A DNA stretch of 64,000 nt, taken from assembly GCF_020982545.1 (NCBI RefSeq), contig NZ_JAJKLK010000003.1, forward strand, positions 930,001-994,000. The letters are read 5' to 3'. Position numbers and translations under genes: made by a program. This DNA comes from Streptomyces sp. MNU76. GTDB taxonomy: Bacteria > Actinomycetota > Actinomycetes > Streptomycetales > Streptomycetaceae. This document shows positions 9,103-16,352 of this stretch, in pieces (the stretch's first letter is position 1; each line of letters begins with the position of its first letter). Below the pieces are notes generated by a model. That model was not told where the DNA came from and did not search any database. It was given only the letters and a program-made list of their open reading frames with translations.

Positions 9103-10320
9103 ATGCGGCGGACGGATCCGGAAGGGCACGGTCCGGTCCGTTACGGCCCGCCGCTCCCCGCCCAGGGACTGCCCGTCCTGCCCGAACTGGCCGCCGCGCT
9201 CTCCGCCGCGGCGGAGAGCCCCCACCCCGTCCCGCTCGGTGGTGACCCCGCCCTCCTGGACGCCGCCTGCGGCTACTGGGACCGGCGCGGACTGGCCACC
9301 ACCCGGGACAGGGCCCTGGCCGCCCCCGGCGCCCCCGCCCTGCTCCTCGCGCTGACCGCCGCGATCGGCGGCGACGTGCTGCTCCCACGGCCGTGCGCCG
9401 CCTGGTGGGAGCCGCAGGCACGGGCGCTGGGGCGAAGCGTCTTCCACGTGGCCACGCCCGCCGAGTGCGGGGGCGTGCCGGACCCGTACGCGCTCCTGGA
9501 GACCGTCCGCAGGATCCGGGCCGAGGGTGGCGACCCCCGGCTGCTCGTGCTGTGCGTCGCCGACGACCCGACCGCGACCGTGGCCCCGCCCGAACTGGTG
9601 CACGAGGCCATGGAGGCGGCCCTGGGGGAGGGGCTGCACCTGGTCAGCGACGAGACCTGGCGTGACACCGTGCACGACCCGCACGACACCGTGCTGCTCA
9701 GCCCCGCCGAGATGCTGCCCGACCGGGTCACCGTCGTCGCCGACCTCGCCGGCGCCTTCCTGCCCGCCGGCTGGCCGGCCGCCGTCGCCCGCTTCCCGGC
9801 GAACAGGGACGGGACGGGGCTGCGCGACCGGGTCCTGGACGTGCTCACCGCGCTGGGCGCCCGGGTCGCCACCCCGGTGGCCGCGGCCGCCGCCCACGCC
9901 CTCGGCGAGCCCGCCGCCGTCACCGAACGGCTCGCCGCCGCCGTGCGTCTGCACGCGCGCCTCGCCGAGGCCGCGTACCGCGCCGTGGTGGCCGCCGGGG
10001 CGCTCGCCCTGCCGCCGCGCGCCGGACGGCATCTCTACGCCGACCTCGCCCCGCTGCGCTCGACCCTCGCGGGGTACGGCGTCGGTGACGCCCAGGAGGC
10101 GGAGGACTTCCTCACCGATCGGCTCGGGATGCCCGCGCCCGGTGGCCACCGGTTCGGGGACGACCTCGGGGCGCTGCGCGTCCGGCTGTCCACCGACGCG
10201 TTCCTCGGCACCACCGAGGAGGACCGCGCCCGCGCCCTCACCGCACCGGATCCACTGGAACTCCCGCAGGTGGAAAGGGCGTTGACCCGCCTTGGAGCGG
10301 GGTTCGAGGACCTGCGGTGA
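9103..10320 (+). CDS. Aminotransferase class I/II-fold protein lacking the PLP lysine
   Basis: The 405-residue protein follows the fold-type I aminotransferase pattern. PLGGDPALLDAACGYWDRRGL corresponds to the substrate entry region, the GAPALLLALTAAI stretch to the cofactor-loop region, and LHLVSDETWRDTVHD to the segment with the PLP-contacting aspartate region. The segment where family members have a conserved SxSK lysine reads VVADLAGAFLPAGWP. I find no lysine anywhere in the translated protein, so an internal aldimine with PLP cannot form. It may be a binding protein, a pseudoenzyme, or use the fold for something else. The ATG has GGAGG six bases upstream. Its stop overlaps the GTG of a mini-ORF (GTGA), which suggests coupling to downstream genes. 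Confidence 0.75.
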   Translation: MRRTDPEGHGPVRYGPPLPAQGLPVLPELAAALSAAAESPHPVPLGGDPALLDAACGYWDRRGLATTRDRALAAPGAPALLLALTAAIGGDVLLPRPCAAWWEPQARALGRSVFHVATPAECGGVPDPYALLETVRRIRAEGGDPRLLVLCVADDPTATVAPPELVHEAMEAALGEGLHLVSDETWRDTVHDPHDTVLLSPAEMLPDRVTVVADLAGAFLPAGWPAAVARFPANRDGTGLRDRVLDVLTALGARVATPVAAAAAHALGEPAAVTERLAAAVRLHARLAEAAYRAVVAAGALALPPRAGRHLYADLAPLRSTLAGYGVGDAQEAEDFLTDRLGMPAPGGHRFGDDLGALRVRLSTDAFLGTTEEDRARALTAPDPLELPQVERALTRLGAGFEDLR

Positions 10321-10472
10321 GGCTCTTCGGCAGGACCTACGGCACCGACGGCACCGACGGCATCAGCGGGACCGACGGCACCAGCGGCCTCGGTGACCCC
10401 GGCGGCCTCGGTGACCCCGGCCTTCGGCGGACTTCAGCGATGACGATCCTTCGTGACGACGACGCTCAGTGA
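10317..10472 (+). CDS. Possible 51-residue collagen-like mini-protein
   Basis: A GTG overlaps the stop codon of the preceding gene (GTGA at 10317-10320) and opens 51 codons. The peptide begins MRLFGRTYG and then has a Gly-X-Y-like run (GTDGTDGISGTDGTSG) and two LGDPG units. Its own stop at 10470-10472 overlaps another GTG at 10469. The repetitive DNA, units GGCACCGAC and CGGTGACCCCGGC, may simply be an unstable tract without coding value. I recognise no homologue. Evidence for translation is only the overlap pattern and open frame. Confidence 0.25.
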   Translation: MRLFGRTYGTDGTDGISGTDGTSGLGDPGGLGDPGLRRTSAMTILRDDDAQ

Positions 10473-10748
10473 CGGGAGCCTCCTCGATGACGCAGCAGTC
10501 CGAGTCGACCACCTCCACGACGACAGCCTCCTCGACGACGACCTCCAAGCCGACGACCGCGGCGACGACCGCCTCCTCGACAACCACCCGGGGCACCGCC
10601 GACCCGGAGTCCGGGACCCCCTCCTCCCGCCGCTCGCTCCGCCCCGCCCCTCGGGGAGCCGCGCCGCTGGCCTCGGTCGTTCGCCGACCGGCTCACCACG
10701 CCCCTCCCCGGGCTGAAGGCCTTCGCCCGGTTCGCCCGTGAGGGCTCG

Positions 10749-11594
10749 GTGCGGCCCGGGGCCGACGGACTCGCCGACGTCCCGCTGCTGCCGTACGAGC
10801 CAAGCCCGTTGCCGAGGGTGGACGCCCGTACTCTGGCCGTCTCCTGGGCGGGGCACGCGAGTTGGGTGGTGCGGATCGGCGGGCTGACCGTCCTCACCGA
10901 CCCCGTCTGGTCCCGCCGCATCCTGGGCACCCCGGCGCGCGTCACCCCCGCGGGCGTCGACTGGGACGCGCTGCCCCGGGTGGACGCGGTCGTCATCAGC
11001 CACAACCACTACGACCACCTGGACGCGCCCACCCTGGCGAGACTCCCGCGCGACACCCCGGTGTTCGTGCCCGCCGGACTCGGCCGCTGGTTCCGGCGGC
11101 GCCGGTTCGACCGGGTCACCGAGCTGGACTGGTGGGAGGCGGCCGAACTCCACGGCGTCCGCTTCGACTTCGTACCGGCCCACCACTGGTCCAAGCGCAC
11201 CCTCACCGACACCTGCCGGTCCCTGTGGGGCGGTTGGGTCCTCACGGCCCCCGGCGGCCGGCGCCTCTACTTCGCCGGCGACACCGGCTACGGCCACTGG
11301 TTCTCCCTCATCGGCCGCCGCCACCCGGGGATCGACGTAGCCCTCCTGCCGATCGGCGCCTACGACCCCCGCTGGTGGCTGAGCGACGTGCACTGCGACC
11401 CGGAGGAAGCCGTCCGTGCCTTCCAGGACCTCGGCGCCCGCCGCATGGCCCCCATGCACTGGGCCACCTTCGTGCTGTCGGCCGAACCGGTCCTGGAACC
11501 CCTGAGGAGAGTGAGGACGGCATGGCGGGCGGCCGGACTGCCGCGCGAGAACCTGTGGGACCTGCCGATCGGCGGCTCCCGAGTGCTGGACTGA
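10749..11594 (+). CDS. Metallo-beta-lactamase-fold hydrolase, NAPE-PLD-like; probably frameshifted near its start
   Basis: The 281 residues from the GTG at 10749 form a complete MBL-fold hydrolase. The metal motif is SHNHYDHLD, later ligands sit in PAHHW, FAGDTGYG and APMHWATF, and the layout resembles N-acyl-phosphatidylethanolamine phospholipase D-like proteins such as UlaG/RomA. The substrate is unknown. The frame is open upstream to 10491 and reads LTTPLPGLKAFARFAREG just before the GTG, which looks like real coding sequence. Upstream of about 10645 the G/C third-base bias lies instead in another frame, which starts with ATG at 10487 and encodes an S/T-rich leader (MTQQSESTTSTTTASSTTTS). 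A one-base error or mutation around 10640-10655 probably splits a single longer gene, 10487-11594. If the break is real, the GTG may rescue a shortened enzyme. Confidence 0.85.
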   Translation: MRPGADGLADVPLLPYEPSPLPRVDARTLAVSWAGHASWVVRIGGLTVLTDPVWSRRILGTPARVTPAGVDWDALPRVDAVVISHNHYDHLDAPTLARLPRDTPVFVPAGLGRWFRRRRFDRVTELDWWEAAELHGVRFDFVPAHHWSKRTLTDTCRSLWGGWVLTAPGGRRLYFAGDTGYGHWFSLIGRRHPGIDVALLPIGAYDPRWWLSDVHCDPEEAVRAFQDLGARRMAPMHWATFVLSAEPVLEPLRRVRTAWRAAGLPRENLWDLPIGGSRVLD

Positions 11595-11651
11595 CCCGCG
11601 CGTGATGCGCCCGGGCCGGCCCGCGACGCGCCTCCCGTCAGTCCCGGGCCC

Positions 11652-12263
11652 TCACCGGACGACCCGGCGCCACACACTCGGCACCAGACTGATCAGCAGC
11701 GTCAGCACGACCGCCGCCAGCACCCCTTCCCACGGCTCCTCGAACAAGGACCCGCCCAGGATGCCGATCAACTGGTACGTCACGGCCCACGCGAGGCACG
11801 CCGGCAGATTCCCCCGGGCGAACCGCCGCAACGGCATCTTCGCCAGCAGACAGGCCAGCATCACCGGGAGACGCCCGGCCGGCATCAGCCGCGACAGCAC
11901 CAGCACGGCCACCCCGTGGTCGTCGAGCTTCGCCTGCGCCTGGGTCAGCCGATCCTCCGGCGCCCGGCGGCGGATCGCCTCCAACCAGCGCGAACCGTTC
12001 TTGGAACCCATACCGCGCCGCCCCAGCCAGTACAGGGCGATGTCCCCGAGGAAGGCGGCGACCGACGCCACCACGAACACCATCAGCAGCGAGAGCGGCG
12101 CCGTCTGATGGAACGCCACCACGGCCGCCGAACTGACCAGCGCTCCGGTCGGCACCACCGGTACCAGCGCTCCGATCAGCACCAGCAGGAACAGCGTGGG
12201 ATAGCCGATCGCCTGCTGGGTGGACGCGTACGGCACGGGAGCGCTCGCCGCCAGGACGATCAC
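11652..12263 (-). CDS. DedA family (SNARE-associated-like) membrane protein
   Basis: This 203-residue integral membrane protein has the DedA pattern. A re-entrant hydrophobic segment (LIGALVPVVPTGALVSS) carries the acidic/proline signature region. Then come FLGDIALYWLGRRGG-like residues (here FLGDIALYWLGRRGMGS) and a basic RLMPAGRLPVMLACLLAKM segment typical of the R-x3-R motif. DedA proteins act as lipid (undecaprenyl phosphate or phosphatidylethanolamine) scramblases or flippases in other bacteria. The GTG at 12263 follows GGGGGAGG by four bases. It lies 43 bases downstream of the second MBL hydrolase gene on the same strand, so they probably form an operon. Confidence 0.85.
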   Translation of the reverse strand: MIVLAASAPVPYASTQQAIGYPTLFLLVLIGALVPVVPTGALVSSAAVVAFHQTAPLSLLMVFVVASVAAFLGDIALYWLGRRGMGSKNGSRWLEAIRRRAPEDRLTQAQAKLDDHGVAVLVLSRLMPAGRLPVMLACLLAKMPLRRFARGNLPACLAWAVTYQLIGILGGSLFEEPWEGVLAAVVLTLLISLVPSVWRRVVR

Positions 12264-12306
12264 CGAGCCTCCCCCAGGACTCGGGTGACCGCGATCGGCG
12301 GGCGTC

Positions 12307-13080
12307 TCATCGCGCCACCCCCGGTCGCACGCTCTCCCCGTGGCCCAGCCGGTGCACGGCCACCTCGGGAGCGCGCGCGGCGGCGAGGCGTACGAACTCC
12401 TCACCGGGAGCGTGGAATTCATGGGGGCGCACGGCGTCCATGCCGATCGGCCAGTACGTGCCGTAGTGCACCGGAACCGCGCTCCGGGGCGCGAGCAGCG
12501 CAAGCGCCTCCGCCGCGCGCCCCGCGTCCAGATGCCCCTCGCCGAGGTACGGTCCCCAGCCGCCGACCGGCAGCAGGGCCACGTCGACCGGCCCGACCTC
12601 CTTCGACATCGTCTCGAACAGCCCGGTGTCCCCGGCGAAGTACGTCCGTGCCTCGCCCTCGACGACGAACCCGAGCGCGGGCGAACGATGCGGCCCGACC
12701 GGCAGCCGCCGCCCGTCGTGCCGGGCGGAGACAGCGCGTACCAGCAGGTCACCGACCCTGACCTCGTCCCCGGGCGCCGCCTCGGAGAGCCGGAGATGGG
12801 CCAGCCTGCGCAGCCCCGGCACCTGGCGCGGCGCGCCCTTCGGCACCACCACCCGGGTCCCCGGGGCGAGCCGGGCCAGGGAGGGGACGTGCAGATGATC
12901 GGCGTGCAGATGCGACACCAGTGCGACGTCCGCGACCGCGGCCTCCGGTGGCGGGGGCGCGCCCCGGCGCCTGCGCAGATGTGCGAGCCGGCGCGCGAAC
13001 AGGGGGTCGGTCAGCACTCTCGTACCCGAGTCCTCCACTGTGCAGGTCGCGTGACCCCACCAGGTGATCTCCACCGGCAC
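12307..13080 (-). CDS. Metallo-beta-lactamase-fold hydrolase (UlaG-like)
   Basis: The 257-residue protein is a cytoplasmic MBL-fold enzyme. It has an N-terminal ITWWGHATCTVE strand, metal ligands in VSHLHADHLHVPS, FAGDTGLF with the bridging aspartate, and VPVHYGTYW near the end. This set resembles UlaG/YtnP-like and NAPE-PLD-like hydrolases rather than true beta-lactamases. The substrate is unknown. It is the first gene of a probable operon with the DedA protein, which hints at a lipid-related role. The first MBL gene (10749-11594) is a distant paralogue converging on the same DedA gene from the other side. Confidence 0.88.
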   Translation of the reverse strand: MPVEITWWGHATCTVEDSGTRVLTDPLFARRLAHLRRRRGAPPPPEAAVADVALVSHLHADHLHVPSLARLAPGTRVVVPKGAPRQVPGLRRLAHLRLSEAAPGDEVRVGDLLVRAVSARHDGRRLPVGPHRSPALGFVVEGEARTYFAGDTGLFETMSKEVGPVDVALLPVGGWGPYLGEGHLDAGRAAEALALLAPRSAVPVHYGTYWPIGMDAVRPHEFHAPGEEFVRLAAARAPEVAVHRLGHGESVRPGVAR

Positions 13081-13241
13081 TCCGTTCGCCTCCTTCGCGC
13101 CACTCCCCCGAGCCTACGGGCTGGAGTAGGGTCTGCGGCCTGAGCCCGTCCCGCGGATCATGCCGTGGACGGGCATGCCGGTTCCGGCGTCCGCGGTTCG
13201 CTCCGCGGGACGGGTCCCGGGCCCGGGGGAGGGGGAACAGC

Positions 13242-13742
13242 ATGGGAGACAAGGGCGATCGGAGCGGCGTCTCCGGGGTGGCGTGCCCGGACGCGGCCCG
13301 TGGCCGCGGCGCGGTGGGGCAGGTCGCGCCGGGACGCGGTGCGGTGGTGCGGGTCGCGGCCATAGCGAGCCTGACACCGCTGGAGGAGCTGGAGGCGGAC
13401 CCCTTCCTGGTCGACTCCCGCAGCCAGCACGCCATGTGCGCCCGCTGGGCGGCCGAGCGCGGCTATGTGGTCACGCGCGAGCTGCTCGTACGCGGTCTGC
13501 GCCCCGATCACTGCGCCCTGTGGGCCGACGTCGACGCCGGCCTGGTCGATCTCTTCGTCGCCCCCAGCCACCGCGTCCTGGAGCGCGCCTTCGCCTCCGT
13601 CGACGACTTCACCGCCGAGTGCGCCCGGCGCGGCATCCGCGTCGAGACCGTCGGCCACGCCGAACCCGCCTACGACGCCCAGATGAAGGCCCATGTCCAC
13701 CGCCGCCTGTCGATGCCGACGGCGGGCTACGACGGCCGTTGA
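13242..13742 (+). CDS. Orphan serine-recombinase N-terminal-like domain protein
   Basis: The 166-residue product, after a low-complexity leader of about 37 residues, has the plan of a serine resolvase catalytic domain without a DNA-binding domain. VRVAAIASLTPLEE occupies the position of the nucleophilic serine strand, and QHAMCARWAAERGYVV matches the usual QxxxxxxxAxxxGY motif. GLVDLFVAPSHRVLERAFASV corresponds to the strand where resolvases have D-LSR, and RRGIRVETVG to the final strand. The conserved arginines of active recombinases are only partly present. It may be a domesticated domain. A GGAGGGGGAACAGC precedes the ATG. Confidence 0.5.
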   Translation: MGDKGDRSGVSGVACPDAARGRGAVGQVAPGRGAVVRVAAIASLTPLEELEADPFLVDSRSQHAMCARWAAERGYVVTRELLVRGLRPDHCALWADVDAGLVDLFVAPSHRVLERAFASVDDFTAECARRGIRVETVGHAEPAYDAQMKAHVHRRLSMPTAGYDGR

Positions 13743-13787
13743 GGGCACCACGTGCCTCTTCGAGCGCCGGGTGCACCAGCGCCCTCC

Positions 13788-13817
13788 AGGGGCGCGGGGA
13801 ACTGCGCGACCGGCCAC
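13788..13817 (+). repeat. 3'-end palindromic repeat, family A
   Basis: This copy (GGGGCGCGGGGAACTGCG then CGACCGGCCAC) begins about 45 bases after the stop codon of the recombinase-like gene. It is in the same orientation as the gene, like the other copies in the window. Confidence 0.7.
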
Positions 13818-13968
13818 CGACGACCCGCGGCCCGCGACGCATGGCAAGTCCCGGCCCCTGCCCGCCCCTTGCCGAGCCGTGCCCCCGTGCCGCCCCTCGA
13901 TGCCACCCCGGCGCCCCCACCCCTATGACAGGCTGAACCCAGGATCGTGACGCAAAGGTGGCCGGAAC

Positions 13969-16140
13969 GTGGGCGGTGGTCGTTGGCGGAGGGTGCTGAG
14001 CGGCGTCTGGCGGATGCTCGCCGTATGGGCGGTGTCCACCCTGACCATGCTCGTGCTGGCGGGCGCGCTCCCCGACTTCCGGCTCCAGTCCGAGAGCGAC
14101 GAGAGCGCCACGCAGATCGCCGTGACCGCGGCGCTCGGCGCGGGCGCCTTCGGTCTGCTGTCCTCGCTCGTGTGGCCCCTGCTGGTGCGGGCCCTGCTGC
14201 TGGTCCCGGCGCTCGTCCTCGGCCTGCTCGTCTTCTTCCTCAACGGCTCCCTGCTCCTGCTGGCCCTGCGGCTCAACCCCTCAGGCCAGGGCGCGGCCGC
14301 GCCCGAGACGGCCGTGGTCGTCGCCGCGGTGATGTCCGCCGTCGCCTCCGCCACCGGCGGCGCCCTCGCCGTACGGGACGACGACGCCTACCGGCGCCGC
14401 CTGTACCGCCTGGCCGACCGCCGCCGCGGGCACGCCGACGGCCGCATGGGGCCCGCCGGCCCCGGCACCCTCTTCCTCCAGCTCGACGGAGTCGGCCACG
14501 ACGTGCTGGAGGCGGCGGCGGAGAAGGGGCTGATGCCCACCGTGGCCGCGTGGCTGGGCCTCGCGCCGCCGCCCGCCTCCGCCGGCGTCGCCCGGCCCCG
14601 GCCCACGCACCGGCTCACCCCGTGGCGCACCGACTGGTCCAGCCAGACCGGCGCCAGCCAGCTCGGCATCCTGCACGGAACCAACCACGACGTGCCGGCC
14701 TTCCGCTGGTACGAGAAGGACACCCGGGAGGTGATGGTCTGCAACCGGCCCTCCAGCGCCGCCGAGCTCCAGCGCCGGGCCGTCGACCGCACCGGCGACG
14801 GCGGTCTGCTGACCGTCGACGGCGCCAGCCGCGGCAACCTCTTCAGCGGCGGCGCCGAGCAGCTCGCGCTGGTGCTGTCGATGGCGGCCCGCCGGGGCAG
14901 GCGCAACCGGTCCCGCGCCGGCTACTTCGCCTACTTCTCCGACCCCGCCAACGCCGTCCGCACGGCCATGTCCTTCGTCGCCGACGTCCTGCGGGAGATC
15001 GGCCAGTCCACCCGGGCCCGGATGGCCGAGCAGCGCCCGCGCGTCAAGCGCGGCGGGCTCTACCCGTTCATCCGGGCCTTCGCCACCGTCGTCGAGCGCG
15101 ATGTCGTCGTCGCCGCGGTGATCGGGGACATGCTCGCCGGCCGCGCGGCGATCTACGCGGACCTGGTGGCGTACGACGAGGTCGCGCACCACTCCGGACC
15201 GCACAGCCGGGACGCCGCGAAGATCCTCGAACGCCTGGACCGCTCCCTCGCGCTGATCGCCCAGGTCGCCGAACACGCCCCGCGCGCCTACCGGATCGTC
15301 CTCCTCTCCGACCACGGCCAGAGCCCCGGGGAGACCTTCCTGGGCCGCTACGGTCTCACCCTGGGCGACCTGGTCCGCGCCGGCTGCGGCCTGGCCGTCC
15401 CGCGCCGCGCCCAGCGCACCCACAGCGGCGCCGAGGCACGCGCGGCGGTACGGGCCGCGCTGCGCATCCCCGTCGAGGAGGGCGTCGAGGAGCACCGCCC
15501 CACCCGCCGCTCCGAGCCCATCACGCTGGCCTCCGGCAACCTCGGCCTCGTCTCGTTCCCGGACGTCTCCCACCGGATGAGCCGCGAGGAGATCGACGCG
15601 CGGCACCCCGCGCTGCTCTCCACCCTCGCCAACCACCCCGGCGTCGGGTTCGTCCTCGTCCGCAGCGAGGAGCACGGCGGTGTGGTCCTCGGCGCGCACG
15701 GCGCGGAGATCCCGATCGACGATCTGAGCGACGAACACCCGGGCCCCCTGGCCGACTTCGGCCCCGGCGCCGCCGACGCCGTACGCCGCACGCACGGCTT
15801 CCCGCACACCGCAGACATCATGGTCAACTCCTCCTACGACCCCGCCGACGGCGAGGTCCTCGCCTTCGAGGAACAGATCGGTTCCCACGGAGGCCTGGGC
15901 GGCTGCCAGTCCCGCCCTTTCCTGATGTCCCCCCTGGCCCTCTCCGAGCCGGTGGCGCAGGACGAGCCCCTGACGGGCGCGGAACACATCCACCGCGTCC
16001 TGACACGCTGGCTGAGGGAAGCGGACGGCCCCCAAGTCCCCGTGGCTCAACTGGAGCACTCCGAAGGGGCGCGGGGAACTGCGCGACCAGCCACGAACCG
16101 ACCCGCACCCGCCACCCAACAGGACCCGGCGGGCGCCTAG
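13969..16140 (+). CDS. Membrane-anchored phosphodiesterase/nucleotide pyrophosphatase-like protein
   Basis: The 723-residue protein has three to four membrane helices in the first 140 residues, then a large alkaline-phosphatase-superfamily domain. Visible metal and nucleophile motifs are LFLQLDGVGHDVLEAA, WSSQTGASQLGILHG (threonine nucleophile candidate), LVAYDEVAHHSGPHS and LLSDHGQSPGETF. This fits a type I phosphodiesterase/nucleotide pyrophosphatase acting on a surface or lipid-linked substrate. The domain probably ends near READGPQVPVAQLEHS. The last about 25 residues (EGARGTARPATNRPAPATQ and so on) are encoded by a copy of intergenic repeat family A. The stop codon TAG is part of a CTAG that was the target of a transposable element. 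The start is a GTG. Confidence 0.82.
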   Translation: MGGGRWRRVLSGVWRMLAVWAVSTLTMLVLAGALPDFRLQSESDESATQIAVTAALGAGAFGLLSSLVWPLLVRALLLVPALVLGLLVFFLNGSLLLLALRLNPSGQGAAAPETAVVVAAVMSAVASATGGALAVRDDDAYRRRLYRLADRRRGHADGRMGPAGPGTLFLQLDGVGHDVLEAAAEKGLMPTVAAWLGLAPPPASAGVARPRPTHRLTPWRTDWSSQTGASQLGILHGTNHDVPAFRWYEKDTREVMVCNRPSSAAELQRRAVDRTGDGGLLTVDGASRGNLFSGGAEQLALVLSMAARRGRRNRSRAGYFAYFSDPANAVRTAMSFVADVLREIGQSTRARMAEQRPRVKRGGLYPFIRAFATVVERDVVVAAVIGDMLAGRAAIYADLVAYDEVAHHSGPHSRDAAKILERLDRSLALIAQVAEHAPRAYRIVLLSDHGQSPGETFLGRYGLTLGDLVRAGCGLAVPRRAQRTHSGAEARAAVRAALRIPVEEGVEEHRPTRRSEPITLASGNLGLVSFPDVSHRMSREEIDARHPALLSTLANHPGVGFVLVRSEEHGGVVLGAHGAEIPIDDLSDEHPGPLADFGPGAADAVRRTHGFPHTADIMVNSSYDPADGEVLAFEEQIGSHGGLGGCQSRPFLMSPLALSEPVAQDEPLTGAEHIHRVLTRWLREADGPQVPVAQLEHSEGARGTARPATNRPAPATQQDPAGA
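16065..16094 (+). repeat. 3'-end palindromic repeat, family A, read as protein tail
   Basis: The sequence GGGGCGCGGGGAACTGCG plus CGACCAGCCAC is the same unit found after other genes. Here it lies inside the reading frame and encodes the tail residues GARGTARPAT of the phosphodiesterase. Probably the original stop codon lay before it and was lost. Confidence 0.65.
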
Positions 16141-16348
16141 TGCGTGTTTCGGAAGTCCCTTCTGCTCTGCGACGCCCGGCACGCTCCCCCAGTCTCGGCT
16201 GGCGCTCGACCGGGAGGTACCCCCACCGCCGCACCGGACGAAAGGCGAAGTACACCCAGTACGAGGCCTTTCGTCCGGCGCGCCGAGAGCACGCACCGGA
16301 CGCCGCAGAGCCGCCCTTCGGGCGACGAAGGGACTTCCGAAACACGCC
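16141..16348. mobile_element. 208-bp MITE with CTAG target duplication
   Basis: The ends are near-perfect inverted repeats of 22 bases. The left end reads TGCGTGTTTCGGAAGTCCCT and the right end, read inward, GGCGTGTTTCGGAAGTCCCT, differing only in the first base. The element is flanked by CTAG at 16137-16140 and 16349-16352. Inner segments pair too (GCTCTGCG with CGCAGAGC, and CCGGACGAAAGGC with GCCTTTCGTCCGG), so the single strand folds as one long hairpin. It has no credible gene, so it would depend on a transposase in trans. A copy of repeat family B (16185-16225) interrupts the left arm. Confidence 0.85.
16185..16225 (-). repeat. Palindromic repeat, family B, inside the MITE
   Basis: On the minus strand this reads TGGGGGTACCTCCCGGTCG, then AGCGCCAGCCGAGACTGGGG. 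It is the same family as the copies at 44061-44100 and 50076-50116, which lie inside protein genes. Its position breaks the pairing of the MITE arms, so it probably entered the MITE secondarily. Confidence 0.65.
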
Positions 16349-16352
16349 CTAG

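Noticed and set aside
10749..13080. True beta-lactamase resistance genes
   Set aside because: The two MBL-fold proteins match UlaG/NAPE-PLD-like hydrolases (SHNHYDHLD, SHLHADHLH), are cytoplasmic and lack B1-B3 lactamase features.
16141..16348. Short open frames inside the MITE
   Set aside because: They arise from its inverted arms, have no ribosome site and no resemblance to known proteins.
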